From the NCBI RefSeq assembly GCF_013390595.1, contig NZ_JACAWV010000022.1, positions 310,001 through 374,000 on the forward strand: a DNA stretch of 64,000 nucleotides, read 5' to 3'. The DNA is from Rhizobium sp. RM. Lineage in GTDB: Bacteria > Pseudomonadota > Alphaproteobacteria > Rhizobiales > Rhizobiaceae. Position 1 is the stretch's first letter. Every line of letters starts with the position of its first letter. Below are positions 53,775 to 63,007 of this stretch, in pieces. The notes beneath the pieces are model-generated. The model made no database searches and had not been told where the DNA came from. It saw only the letters and a list, made by a program, of their open reading frames with translations. The translations under genes and the position numbers were made by a program.

Positions 53775-54254
53775 TCAGGCAGAAGTATCGGCGGCGATCG
53801 CCGCCATCAGGCCAACTTCCTCGGCCCGCTTCTTGACGATCGGGCCAAGCGGAATTTCGCTGAACGGCATGGTGCGCAGCTTGAGTTGCGCATCGCAGAC
53901 CTTCTTGCCGCCGGACGTGATCTTCGCCTTGGTCACGGCAAAGCCCGAACCGTCATGCTCCAGAACCGCCTCGATATCCAGCACGGCGCCCGGCTCCACG
54001 AAGGTACGCATCTTGGCGCCATCGACCGTCATCAGGAACGGCATGGCGGCGAAATCGCTGAACGCCAGAACCAGCATGCCCGAAGCCTGCGCCATGGTCT
54101 CGATCAGAAGCACACCCGGCACCAATGGCATGCCTGGAAAGTGTCCTTCGAAAACCGGGCTTTGATCCGGGACAATGGACTGCGCCTTCAACGTGCGCGT
54201 ACCCATATCAACGGCTTCGACCTTGTCGATCATCTGGAAATATTCGAGCAGCAT
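53775..54254 (-). CDS. fabZ: 3-hydroxyacyl-ACP dehydratase FabZ of the VLCFA operon
   Basis: A 159-residue hotdog-fold dehydratase with the active His38 and Glu52 in FEGHFPGMPLVPGVLLIETMAQ. The start MLLEYFQMIDKVEAVDMG fits the family. Within the operon it would dehydrate hydroxyacyl-AcpXL during elongation. A housekeeping fabZ is expected elsewhere. It follows acpXL after a 226-base gap holding a palindromic repeat. Confidence 0.93.
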   Translation of the reverse strand: MLLEYFQMIDKVEAVDMGTRTLKAQSIVPDQSPVFEGHFPGMPLVPGVLLIETMAQASGMLVLAFSDFAAMPFLMTVDGAKMRTFVEPGAVLDIEAVLEHDGSGFAVTKAKITSGGKKVCDAQLKLRTMPFSEIPLGPIVKKRAEEVGLMAAIAADTSA

Positions 54255-54324
54255 GTTTCGTCCATGAAGTTGGGTAGCAGCGGAAGGAAGGCTACACCGA
54301 TGTATGCACGACGTCCCGACTTGC

Positions 54325-54434
54325 GTCATCCCGGAACTGATCCGGGAGCCAGCCGCCGCGCGTCTGCGCGGCAGAAGAGCTCTTCGCGATCAAGGACCTG
54401 ATCGCACTGGATTCCGGCTCAAGGCCGGAATGAC
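54325..54434. repeat. Intergenic inverted-repeat element (rhizobial palindromic unit type)
   Basis: About 110 bases bounded by GTCAT...ATGAC. The left arm GTCATCCCGGAACTGATCCG and the right arm GGCTCAAGGCCGGAATGAC are related palindromes, of a type I recall scattered in rhizobial and other alphaproteobacterial intergenic regions. It sits inside the VLCFA operon, between acpXL and fabZ. Confidence 0.75.
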
Positions 54435-54480
54435 GAATATTGAAAGCACGCCCGGCCGTAATTGCCGGGCACCCTCAAAA

Positions 54481-54759
54481 TCAGCCCTTGGCTGCGCGCA
54501 GTTCGTCGATCTTGGCGCAGAGGTTCTTCAGCACGAAATACTCTTCCGTGGAAACCTTGCCCTCGTTGACTTCCTGCGTCCACTGCTCGAGAGGAATCTT
54601 GATGCCGAATTCCTTGTCGATCGCGAAAACGATGTCGAGGAAGTCGAGGCTGTCGATGCCCAGATCGTCGATCGTGTGGCTCTCCGGCGTAATGGTTTCG
54701 CGGTCGATTTCGCTGGTTTCAGCGATAATGTCGGCAACCTTGTCGAATGTAGCTGTCAC
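54481..54759 (-). CDS. acpXL: Acyl carrier protein AcpXL for very-long-chain acyl groups
   Basis: A 92-residue acyl carrier protein with Ser37 in [15 protein letters not shown], the phosphopantetheine site. The GTG at 54759 gives [20 protein letters not shown], which matches the known AcpXL N-terminus and length. An ATG two codons upstream (54765) is also in frame. AcpXL carries the 27-hydroxyoctacosanoic acid later moved to lipid A. It is the first gene of the operon. Confidence 0.96.
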
Positions 54760-54879
54760 GCCCATAATCCTTATTGTCGTTGTATAAAATAATCTTGTCT
54801 GACGCTCCACATAGGCAAGTCGCGTCAAAAAGCCAATGGTTTCGTGACCTGACATTCAAATTTGGCGGGAAACTGTTGC

Positions 54880-56229
54880 TTAAACAGCAACCGAATGGCG
54901 CCCACGGCCATTGGAAAGATAGCTGTCGAAGGTTGCGGCAACTGTCCGGGCAAACGGCTTTCCGGCGTCGCTCAGGGCAAAAACGTCACCGTCGAGTGCC
55001 ACAAGCCCATCCCTGTCGCCTGCGGCAAAAAGCTGCGCCTCGGCCATCACGGCATGGGCGGTCTTGCCGAAGGCACGCTTGAGCGCAGCCAGATCAAGAC
55101 TGAAATCGCACATCAGCCGCTCAATGGCAAAAGCGCGCACGCGGTCGTCATCCGACAGCGCAATGCCCCTGACCGCACAAAGCCCACCCTCGCCTGCCAT
55201 ACGCTGATATTCCCCTGTCGCCACCATGTTCTGCACATAACCCTGCGGCAGCTTGCCGATCGATGACGCACCAAGCCCGATCAGCGCGTCGGCCGTATCC
55301 GTCGTGTATCCCTGGAAATTCCGCCGCAACCCGCCATCGATCGTGGCCTTCGCGAGCGTGTCATCCGGCTTGGCAAAATGATCGATGCCGATCGCCTGAT
55401 ATCCCGCCGCGCCCAACATCCCGGCCGCAAGCGACATCTGCCGATAACGCTCCTCGATACCGGGCAGCGCATCCTCCGGTATCAGCGACTGGTGTTTCTT
55501 CATCCACGGCACATGCGCGTAACCGAAAAGCGCAATGCGATCAGGGTCGAGCGAGACGATCTGCTCGACCGTTCGTTTCAGCGTGTCGAGCGTCTGATAA
55601 GGCAGCCCATAAAGAATGTCGCAATTGACTGAATTGACACCGCGTGCCCGCACCGCCTGCACCACCGACCGCGTCTGATCGAAACTCTGGATGCGATTGA
55701 TGGTCTTTTGCACCTTCTCATCAAAATCCTGCACACCCAGGCTGGCGCGTGTCATGCCGATCGCGGCCAGCGCGTCATACCGCAAATCGTCCAGATCGTT
55801 GGGGTCCATCTCCACACTGATCTCCGGCTCGATACCGAAGGTAAAATGCTCCTTCAGACACGCCATCAGACCTTTCATGTCTTCCGGCCTCAGCATGGTC
55901 GGCGAACCACCGCCAAAATGCACCGCGCTGACCACGGCATCAGGCGACACACGATCTCCGACAGCAGCAATCTCCCGTTTCAGTGCTTCGACATAGGCGG
56001 CAATCGGCTCGTATTTCAGCGTGTGCTTGGTGTGGCAGGCGCAGAACCAACACAGGCGATCGCAATAAGGAATGTGCAGATAGAGCGAAATCCGGTTCGT
56101 TCGATCCAGCGCGCCAAGCCACCCGGCGTAAACATCTGAATTGATTCCCTCATGGAAATGCGGGGCAGTCGGATAGCTCGTATAGCGCGGCACCGCGCCC
56201 GAATATTTCTTGAGGAGTTCGCCAGCCAT
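54880..56229 (-). CDS. hemN: Oxygen-independent coproporphyrinogen III oxidase
   Basis: A 449-residue radical-SAM enzyme that makes protoporphyrinogen IX without oxygen. The cluster motif is YCDRLCWFCACHT (CxxxCxxC), in a typical HemN context, and the length fits true HemN. The start MAGELLKKYSGAVPRY is preceded by AAAGGC. An anaerobox lies 73 bases upstream (56302-56315), so induction at low oxygen by FnrN is expected, matching heme demand of cbb3. Confidence 0.96.
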   Translation of the reverse strand: MAGELLKKYSGAVPRYTSYPTAPHFHEGINSDVYAGWLGALDRTNRISLYLHIPYCDRLCWFCACHTKHTLKYEPIAAYVEALKREIAAVGDRVSPDAVVSAVHFGGGSPTMLRPEDMKGLMACLKEHFTFGIEPEISVEMDPNDLDDLRYDALAAIGMTRASLGVQDFDEKVQKTINRIQSFDQTRSVVQAVRARGVNSVNCDILYGLPYQTLDTLKRTVEQIVSLDPDRIALFGYAHVPWMKKHQSLIPEDALPGIEERYRQMSLAAGMLGAAGYQAIGIDHFAKPDDTLAKATIDGGLRRNFQGYTTDTADALIGLGASSIGKLPQGYVQNMVATGEYQRMAGEGGLCAVRGIALSDDDRVRAFAIERLMCDFSLDLAALKRAFGKTAHAVMAEAQLFAAGDRDGLVALDGDVFALSDAGKPFARTVAATFDSYLSNGRGRHSVAV

Positions 56230-56301
56230 GTCCAGTTTTGCCTTTTGTCAAGAAAATGTCGATTTCATTCCCCTGAGTAGCGGCTGCGACAGTTTGCAAC
56301 T

Positions 56302-56315
56302 TTGACTTCAATCAA
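56302..56315. promoter_or_regulatory. FNR/FixK-type anaerobox between hemN and fnrN
   Basis: TTGAC-TTCA-ATCAA matches the consensus with one change. It lies 73 bases from the hemN start and 123 bases from the fnrN start, so it may control hemN and autoregulate fnrN. Confidence 0.88.
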
Positions 56316-56437
56316 ATAGCGACTTAAATTCCACGTGAATTCGTTGAGGGGCGGTGACGAAGATAAGCGGCCTAAAACGACGCGGTTTTGCCGGCATAGC
56401 TTGACGTTTGCGAAGCCCTCACTGGAATCATCGGCTC

Positions 56438-57163
56438 ATGGATACGCTGCAGAAAACCATCCACAATTCGGACGTGCCCGTTGTCTGTCGGTCGTGTGAA
56501 TCGCGCCACGGCGGCCTTTGCAGTGCGCTGACCCCGCAGCAGCTTTGCGAACTGAACCGACATTCCAGCCGCAAGAAACTGGACGCCGGAAACGAACTGC
56601 TTGGTCAGGGAGAACTGGTCACCTCTTACGGAAACATCCTGAACGGCGTCGTGAAGCTCTCGAAAATGCTGTCGGATGGACGCCAGCAGATCGTCGGACT
56701 GCAATTCGCACCCGATTTCCTCGGCCGTCCCTTCATGGCGGAAAGCCGCATGACGGCGGAGGCCGCGACCGATGTGGAAATCTGCATGTTCCCGCGCCGC
56801 GTGCTGGACCGCATGGCAACGGAAGTGCCCGGCATGGAGCGCAAGCTGCACGATCAGGCACTGAAAGAGCTGGATGAAGCGCGCGACTGGATGCTGACGC
56901 TCGGACGCAAGTCGGCCCAGGAAAAGGTTGCCAGCTTCCTTTACCTGATTGCCACGCACATAGACCCCGAAAACGATGACAAATCCTGTTTCGATTTGCC
57001 GTTGTCACGCGCCGATATTGCTGATTTCCTTGGGCTTACCATCGAAACCGTCAGCCGTCAGATGACCAAGCTGCGCAAGGATGGCATCATCCGCATCGAA
57101 AACAACCGCCACATCACGGTTCCCGATCTGCGCGCCCTGAACGAAGCCGCCGGCAACGACTGA
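56438..57163 (+). CDS. fnrN: Oxygen-sensing Crp/Fnr family regulator FnrN
   Basis: A 241-residue regulator with the N-terminal Cys cluster C17-x2-C20-x7-C28 and C116 (VEICMFPR), which can hold an oxygen-labile 4Fe-4S cluster, a cyclic-nucleotide-type barrel, and a C-terminal helix-turn-helix (RADIADFLGLTIETVSRQMTKL). FixK lacks this Cys set, so FnrN fits. Likely targets in this window are fixNOQP, fixGHIS and hemN. I took the ATG at 56438; an upstream in-frame start at 56408 is less likely. Confidence 0.95.
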   Translation: MDTLQKTIHNSDVPVVCRSCESRHGGLCSALTPQQLCELNRHSSRKKLDAGNELLGQGELVTSYGNILNGVVKLSKMLSDGRQQIVGLQFAPDFLGRPFMAESRMTAEAATDVEICMFPRRVLDRMATEVPGMERKLHDQALKELDEARDWMLTLGRKSAQEKVASFLYLIATHIDPENDDKSCFDLPLSRADIADFLGLTIETVSRQMTKLRKDGIIRIENNRHITVPDLRALNEAAGND

Positions 57164-57196
57164 CGATACGGTTTCAGGCCGCTCGGTCGACTGTCC

Positions 57197-57304
57197 TCAC
57201 CGGCCATGCAGCGCATGCGTGCCGCCATAGATCAGCGGCGCACGTGCCTGTGCGGGATTGAGCGCAAAACCGGCAAGAACCAGCAGAGCGGCGATGCATT
57301 TCAT
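57197..57304 (-). CDS. Very short putative secreted peptide
   Basis: A 35-residue frame with a signal-peptide-like start (MKCIAALLVLAGFALNPAQA, cleavage after AQA) leaving a mature RAPLIYGGTHALHGR. AGGG lies about ten bases upstream. No family recognised; it may be a real small secreted peptide or a remnant. It faces fnrN convergently, 34 bases past its stop. Confidence 0.35.
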   Translation of the reverse strand: MKCIAALLVLAGFALNPAQARAPLIYGGTHALHGR

Positions 57305-57527
57305 GATATTTCACCCTGAATACCGCTTTTTCGGCGGCCTGTTTGTTATGGCCGCACCATAACCACCAAACCGCATCCATTCGCTTAAGAACTTGGGTAA
57401 GCGGATCGTTGAGCGACAGGGTAAAGAAGGTCTTGCGACGGCGTAGCAATACGCCTGTCGACGCAGATCTTCAGCCACCGGACATCATACGGAGCACACG
57501 CCGTCTCGAATAACAGGAGCGTCGATT

Positions 57528-57929
57528 TTACTGCGAGGCTGGTGTCGGAACCGGTTTTTGATTTTCGGCAATCGCACGCAGTTCGGCAACGCGGCGATTG
57601 TATTCGGCTTCCGAAATCTGGCCGTTGCGACGCGCCAGGCCGAGACGCGTCATGCTCGTCTCCATCTTGGCGGCTTCGTCATCGGTCATCTGGCTGCCTG
57701 CCGCCGTCATGGGCTGGCCGAAGGTCGGATAGGTGCCGGTATCGCGCTTCTGACTGACGGCATCGCTGTTGACAGGCTGCGGACCGACAATTTCAGCCGT
57801 CGGGCGGCGCATATGGGCGGGCGCAACAATCGGCTCGGGCGCCTTGCAGGCGGCAAGCATCACGCCGGAAAGGGACAGAAGCATGATTCTCCCCGTATAT
57901 TTCCCGTACTTGCCCATCTGCTTGCCCAT
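57528..57929 (-). CDS. Putative lipoprotein with SHOCT-like C-terminus
   Basis: A 133-residue protein. A lipobox LSGVMLAAC follows an N-terminal helix (lipidated Cys at about residue 28). The rest is low-complexity, ending with MTRLGLARRNGQISEAEYNRRVAELRAIAE, which resembles the short C-terminal oligomerisation (SHOCT) pattern. Function unknown. Confidence 0.7.
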   Translation of the reverse strand: MGKQMGKYGKYTGRIMLLSLSGVMLAACKAPEPIVAPAHMRRPTAEIVGPQPVNSDAVSQKRDTGTYPTFGQPMTAAGSQMTDDEAAKMETSMTRLGLARRNGQISEAEYNRRVAELRAIAENQKPVPTPASQ

Positions 57930-58079
57930 CCGTATGTTCCGCCTCTAGGGATATCTGCCGATACCGTATCCGACTGTGAGGGCGCTTGACCGCCTCACCC
58001 TTGCTGGTGGAACTTGTATTCGTTTTCATGCAGAATGTGCAAACACAAAGATAACAAAAATGTGCAGGAGGACGGGTGC

Positions 58080-59936
58080 ATGGCAGGCGTTGATGGCATG
58101 GGCGGAGACAAGGACGAAAAAGCGTCCGGCTTCGATGCCAGATCCGCCGAAGCATATGTGATCCGCGACCCCCAGGAATTTGCGATGAATATCGCCCGGG
58201 CGCTGGAAAACCTGGGCAAGGCGGCGTCCGAATGGCTGGCTCCGCGCGAACGGGGTGACATTCCGCAAAACAGCGCAAGCCCGATGACCGATCTGGTCAA
58301 AACCCTCTCCGACGTTGCCGAATACTGGATGGCGGAGCCGAAGCGCTCTCTGGAAGCCCAGACCCACCTGCTCTCAAGCTATTACGATCTATGGACGAAA
58401 TCGGTCGCGCAGTTTTCCGGCGAGACGCCGCCTAAGCCCGAAAAGGCCGACCCCGGCAAGACCGGCCGCCGCAACCGGCGCTTTGCCGACGAAGACTGGC
58501 ACGCCAATCCGTTTTTCGATTTCCTGTTAAAGACCTATCAGACCACCGTCGCCTTTGCCGACAAGATGGTCAATGAAGCCGAAGGGCTTGACGATCATAC
58601 CCGCGAGAAAGCCCTGTTTTACATGCGGCAGATGACCGATGCGATTTCACCGGCCAACTTCGTGTTCACCAACCCGCAGGTGTTTCGCGAGACCGTGGCA
58701 ACGAGCGGCGCCAATCTGGTCAAGGGCATGGCGCAACTGGCCGAAGATGTCGCCGCCGGCAATGGCCACCTGAAACTGCGCCAGACCGACTACAGCAAGT
58801 TCGTCATCGGTCAGAACATTGCCATAACCCCCGGCAAGGTCATTGCCCGCAGCGCTCTTTGCGAAATCATCCAGTACGTCCCCTCCACCGACAAAGCTCT
58901 CAGACGGCCGCTCCTCATCATCCCGCCGTGGATCAACAAGTTCTATATCCTCGATCTCAACCCGCAGAAATCCTTCGTCAAATGGTGCCTTGAGCAAGGC
59001 CACAGCGTCTTCATGGTGTCGTGGATCAATCCGGATGCGCAACTCGCCGACAAGAACTGGGAAGATTATATCCGCGAAGGAATAGGCTTTGCGCTGGATG
59101 CCGTCGAAACTGCGACCGGCGAAAGCGAGGTCAACACCGTCGGTTACTGTGTCGGCGGCACCCTGCTCTCTTGCGCACTGGCGCTCTACGCGCAGGAGGG
59201 TGACACCCGCATCCGTACCGCAACGCTTCTGGCGGCGCAGACGGATTTTACCCATGCCGGCGACCTCAAGGTGTTCATCGACGAAAACCAGCTTGCCGCA
59301 CTCGACCAGCACATGAAGGCGGTCGGTTACCTCGACGGCTCGATCATGGCGACAGTCTTCAACATGCTGCGCGCCTCCGACCTGATCTGGCCCTATATGG
59401 TCGACAACTATCTGCGGGGCGCAGAGCCGCTGCCCTTCGACCTTCTGTACTGGAACTCCGATTCAACCCGGGTGACGGCGGCGAGCCATTCCTTCTACCT
59501 GCACAATTGCTACCTGAAGAACAATCTGGCCCGCGGCCTGATGAGCGTGGCTGGCAAGCGGATCAATCTCGGTGACGTGAAAATCCCGGTCTACGATCTG
59601 GCAACCCGCGAGGACCATATCGCGCCCGCCAAGTCGGTTTTCACCGGCGCATCCCTGTTCGGCGGCCCTGTGGATTTCGTGCTCGGTGCCTCCGGCCACA
59701 TCGCCGGTGTCGTGAACCCCCCGGAGCTTGAGAAATATCAATACTGGACAGGGCAGTCACCATCCGGAGACTTTGACGCCTGGCAGGCTGCGGCCACCGC
59801 GCACAAGGGCTCGTGGTGGGTGCACTGGCAAAGCTGGATCGAAGGCCACGACAACACAAGGGTCAAGGCAAGACCGCCCGGCGCCAATGACAGACCGGTG
59901 CTCGCCGATGCGCCCGGCACCTATGTTCTGGCATGA
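58080..59936 (+). CDS. phaC: Class I poly(3-hydroxyalkanoate) synthase
   Basis: A 618-residue polymerase that builds polyhydroxybutyrate from 3-hydroxyacyl-CoA. The lipase-like box is GYCVGGT with the active Cys357; Asp and His occur in DLATREDHIAP and GASGHIAGVVNPP. AGGAGG eight bases before the ATG at 58080 sets the start. phaA and phaB are not nearby. Confidence 0.96.
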   Translation: MAGVDGMGGDKDEKASGFDARSAEAYVIRDPQEFAMNIARALENLGKAASEWLAPRERGDIPQNSASPMTDLVKTLSDVAEYWMAEPKRSLEAQTHLLSSYYDLWTKSVAQFSGETPPKPEKADPGKTGRRNRRFADEDWHANPFFDFLLKTYQTTVAFADKMVNEAEGLDDHTREKALFYMRQMTDAISPANFVFTNPQVFRETVATSGANLVKGMAQLAEDVAAGNGHLKLRQTDYSKFVIGQNIAITPGKVIARSALCEIIQYVPSTDKALRRPLLIIPPWINKFYILDLNPQKSFVKWCLEQGHSVFMVSWINPDAQLADKNWEDYIREGIGFALDAVETATGESEVNTVGYCVGGTLLSCALALYAQEGDTRIRTATLLAAQTDFTHAGDLKVFIDENQLAALDQHMKAVGYLDGSIMATVFNMLRASDLIWPYMVDNYLRGAEPLPFDLLYWNSDSTRVTAASHSFYLHNCYLKNNLARGLMSVAGKRINLGDVKIPVYDLATREDHIAPAKSVFTGASLFGGPVDFVLGASGHIAGVVNPPELEKYQYWTGQSPSGDFDAWQAAATAHKGSWWVHWQSWIEGHDNTRVKARPPGANDRPVLADAPGTYVLA

Positions 59937-59992
59937 ACAGGCAGCATGCCGGGGCGCTTGCCATCCCTCACGTCGCGGTTCAATAAGTCGTC

Positions 59993-60712
59993 ATGCAATT
60001 TTCCCCGCCCCTTACGCCCGCCACCCTCGTTACCCGCTACAAGCGGTTTCTCTTCGATGCCATTCTCGAAGACGGAACCGCGATTACCGGCTCCTGCCCC
60101 AATACCGGTTCGATGCGCGGCCTGACGACGCCAGGATCGCGGATCTGGCTTTCCGAACACGACAGCCCGACCCGCAAGTACCGCCACATGCTCGAAATGG
60201 TGGAAGCCGACGGTACCGTGGTCGGCATCAACACCGGCATGCCGAACAAGCTGGCGGAAGAAGCAATCCTCAACGGTCGCATCGAACCGCTCACCGGTTA
60301 TGCGACGCTCAAACGCGAGCAGAAATACGGGCGCAATTCCCGCATCGATTTCCTGCTCTCAGGCCCCGGACGGCCCGACGCCTATGTCGAGGTCAAGAAC
60401 GTGCACTTCATGCGCGAGCCGGGTCTGGCGGAGTTTCCAGATACGGCGACCAAGCGCGGCGCAAAACATCTGGAAGAGCTGGGCGACGCGAAAGAAGCGG
60501 GTCACCGCGCGGTGATGCTCTATCTCATCCAGCGCGGCGATTGCGACCGGATGCGCATCTGCGGGGATCTGGACCCGGTCTATGCTCTGGCCTTCCGCCG
60601 CGCCATGCAGCGTGGTGTCGAGGCATATGCGGTCAAATGTGACGTTTCTCCGGCACAAATTGCAGTCAGCGCGGCGGTTAAGATGGACGAAGGCCACCTC
60701 GCTGTTTTATGA
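59993..60712 (+). CDS. sfsA: Sugar fermentation stimulation protein SfsA
   Basis: A 239-residue SfsA protein: [27 protein letters not shown] near the start, [20 protein letters not shown] and [19 protein letters not shown] later. The family has a nuclease-like/OB arrangement and unclear molecular role; E. coli SfsA influences maltose gene expression. It precedes map by 31 bases, probably co-transcribed. Confidence 0.95.
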   Translation: MQFSPPLTPATLVTRYKRFLFDAILEDGTAITGSCPNTGSMRGLTTPGSRIWLSEHDSPTRKYRHMLEMVEADGTVVGINTGMPNKLAEEAILNGRIEPLTGYATLKREQKYGRNSRIDFLLSGPGRPDAYVEVKNVHFMREPGLAEFPDTATKRGAKHLEELGDAKEAGHRAVMLYLIQRGDCDRMRICGDLDPVYALAFRRAMQRGVEAYAVKCDVSPAQIAVSAAVKMDEGHLAVL

Positions 60713-60743
60713 ACGGAGATAAGAAAGAACAGAAAGCACTATC

Positions 60744-61583
60744 ATGGTCACCTATATCGATGCAGCCTCTGCTCCCCTGAAGAATACCGGCGTCATCCGC
60801 CTCTATAACGCGGAAGACTTTGCCGGCATGCGCAAGGCGTGCCAGTTGACGGCGCGCTGCCTCGACGAGCTTGCGGCAATCGTCAAGCCCGGCGTGACGA
60901 CCGATACCATAGACCGTTTCGTTTTCGAGTTCGGTGCCGATCACGGCGCCTTGCCCGCAACGCTGAACTATCGCGGTTATACCAAATCGGTCTGCACCTC
61001 GATCAACCATGTGGTCTGCCACGGCATACCGGATAACAAGCCGCTGCGTGAGGGCGATATCGTCAACATCGACGTGACCTATGTGGTGGATGGCTGGCAC
61101 GGCGATTCGAGCCGCATGTACCCGGTCGGCCAGATCAAGCGCGCTGCAGAGCGCCTGCTGGAAGTGACCTATGAGTGCCTGATGCTCGGCATCGCCGCTG
61201 TGAAGCCCGGCGTCCGCACCGGCGCCATCGGCGCTGCCATTCAGACCTATGCGGAAGCGGAACGTTGCTCCGTGGTGACGGATTTCTGCGGCCACGGCGT
61301 TGGCCGCCTGTTCCACGATACGCCGAACATTCTCCACTACGGCAAGGAAAGCGAAGGCCCGGAAATCCGCGAGGGCATGATCTTCACCATCGAGCCGATG
61401 ATCAACCTCGGCAAACCGCATGTGAAGGTGCTCTCGGACGGCTGGACGGCGGTAACGCGCGACCGTTCGCTCTCGGCGCAGTACGAACATGCCGTCGGCG
61501 TCACCGCAACCGGCTGCGAAATCTTCACCCTGTCGCCCGGCGGCTTCGACCGTCCCGGCCTGCCGCCCCTTCCCAAAGCTTGA
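60744..61583 (+). CDS. map: Methionine aminopeptidase, type I
   Basis: A 279-residue metalloenzyme removing N-terminal Met. The five metal ligands appear as DVTYVVDGWHGDSSRM (two Asp), CGHGVG (His), FTIEPM and SAQYEHAVG (Glu). NHVVCHGIP is the substrate His region. The N-terminus lacks a zinc-finger extension. Follows sfsA and precedes radC by 15 bases. Confidence 0.97.
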   Translation: MVTYIDAASAPLKNTGVIRLYNAEDFAGMRKACQLTARCLDELAAIVKPGVTTDTIDRFVFEFGADHGALPATLNYRGYTKSVCTSINHVVCHGIPDNKPLREGDIVNIDVTYVVDGWHGDSSRMYPVGQIKRAAERLLEVTYECLMLGIAAVKPGVRTGAIGAAIQTYAEAERCSVVTDFCGHGVGRLFHDTPNILHYGKESEGPEIREGMIFTIEPMINLGKPHVKVLSDGWTAVTRDRSLSAQYEHAVGVTATGCEIFTLSPGGFDRPGLPPLPKA

Positions 61584-61598
61584 GGCAACGACCGCTCG

Positions 61599-62435
61599 AT
61601 GGCCAAACGCCCCGTCCCGCCTTCTGCCGATCTATTGACGACATCAGGCTCCGGGGCGGGCCAAAGCGGCCTTTTCGGGCAGGATGACGAACGTCATTTT
61701 TTCGCCGACCCACAACCGGCAGCCAGAAAGACGGCATCAACTGCGCCGAAACGGGAACCGGATGCGGCCCATTATCACGGCCATCGCGACCGATTGCGCA
61801 CCCGCTACCGCGACGGTGGCGACGCCGCCCTGGCCGATTACGAACTGCTGGAACTGCTGCTGTTCCGGCTGATCCCCCGCAAGGATACCAAACCCATTGC
61901 CAAGGCGCTGATTGCCCGGTTTGGAACGCTGGGCGGCGTTTTCGGCGCACCGCCAACCTTGTTGCAGGAGGTCGATGGTGTCGGCGAAGCCGTCGCACTC
62001 GATCTCAAGCTCATCGGCTCCGTTTCGCAGCGCATGCTGAAAAGCGAAATCCGCAACAAGCAGGTTCTGGGCTCCTGGTCGTCCGTCATCGACTATTGCC
62101 ATGCGGCGATGGCCTATGAATCGCGCGAACAGTTCCGCATTCTGTTTCTGGACAAAAGAAACGTCCTGATTGCCGATGAAATTCAGGGCCACGGCACGGT
62201 GGATCACACGCCGGTTTATCCGCGCGAGGTGGTGCGAAGGGCGCTTGAACTGTCATCTACAGCCTTGATTTTAGTCCACAATCACCCGAGTGGAGACCCC
62301 ACCCCTTCCCGCGCCGACATCGAAATGACGAAGACCATCATTGACACGGCCAAACCTCTCGGCATCGCCGTTCACGACCACATCATCATCGGCCGGGATG
62401 GCCATGTCAGTTTCAAAGGCCTGCGCCTGATCTGA
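61599..62435 (+). CDS. radC: RadC family protein (JAB/MPN domain)
   Basis: A 278-residue protein with an N-terminal helix-hairpin-helix-like part ([27 protein letters not shown]) and the JAMM motif in [22 protein letters not shown] 55-residue Pro/Ala-rich N-terminal extension precedes the core. RadC's role is unsettled; it is no longer seen as a firm DNA repair gene. It is followed by a hairpin at 62467-62498. Confidence 0.94.
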   Translation: MAKRPVPPSADLLTTSGSGAGQSGLFGQDDERHFFADPQPAARKTASTAPKREPDAAHYHGHRDRLRTRYRDGGDAALADYELLELLLFRLIPRKDTKPIAKALIARFGTLGGVFGAPPTLLQEVDGVGEAVALDLKLIGSVSQRMLKSEIRNKQVLGSWSSVIDYCHAAMAYESREQFRILFLDKRNVLIADEIQGHGTVDHTPVYPREVVRRALELSSTALILVHNHPSGDPTPSRADIEMTKTIIDTAKPLGIAVHDHIIIGRDGHVSFKGLRLI

Positions 62436-62466
62436 CGATCTTTACTTGCAAGCAACGGGAATTTTA

Positions 62467-62498
62467 CTTGCGCCGCAACCTTTAAGGGTCGGCGCAAG
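62467..62498 (+). terminator. Hairpin after radC
   Basis: Nine-bp perfect stem CTTGCGCCG/CGGCGCAAG with a 14-base loop, 31 bases after the radC stop. There is no T-run; it is a weak or Rho-type terminator at best. Confidence 0.45.
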
Positions 62499-62583
62499 GG
62501 AAAATTAACGTCTGCAAATTAGCATTTCCGAAAATAATAATATCCGGCGTTCAAGAATAGCGCCAATAAAGCGGGAGTGTGCT

Positions 62584-63006
62584 ATGCGTAAGGGGGTACG
62601 TTTATTCCGTGACCGGTCTGGCTCGTCGGCTGTCGAGTTCGCGATTGTCGCACCGATTTTCTTTCTCGTTCTGCTGACCATGATTGCCTACGGCATCTAT
62701 CTGATGGCTGCCTATTCGGTTCAGCAGGTTGCAGCTGACGCCGCACGTACGGCCGTTGCCGGGCTGAACACCGCCGAGCGACAGAAGCTCGCCCGTGATT
62801 TCGTTGCCCAGAGCAACCTCAACTACGCCTTCATGAACAAGAACCATTTCACCATCAGCGTCGATGGCGACCCCAGCAATGCCAACCAGTTCACGGTGAA
62901 GGTCGAGTACGACGCCCGCGACCTGCCCATCTGGAGCCTCTACAGCTACACGCTGCCGGAACCGGTGATCCGGCGTTTCTCCACGATCCGGATCGGGGGA
63001 GTCTGA
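62584..63006 (+). CDS. TadE-like pilus assembly protein
   Basis: A 140-residue minor pseudopilin-like protein with the TadE signature: short basic start, then FRDRSGSSAVEFAIVAPIFFLVLLTMIAYGIY, a membrane helix after the conserved Glu (cleavage site type ...SSAVEFA). It belongs to tight adherence (Flp pilus) or related secretion systems. It overlaps nothing and is followed one base later by a TadG-like gene. Other tad genes would lie past the right edge or elsewhere. Confidence 0.88.
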   Translation: MRKGVRLFRDRSGSSAVEFAIVAPIFFLVLLTMIAYGIYLMAAYSVQQVAADAARTAVAGLNTAERQKLARDFVAQSNLNYAFMNKNHFTISVDGDPSNANQFTVKVEYDARDLPIWSLYSYTLPEPVIRRFSTIRIGGV

Positions 63007-63007
63007 C

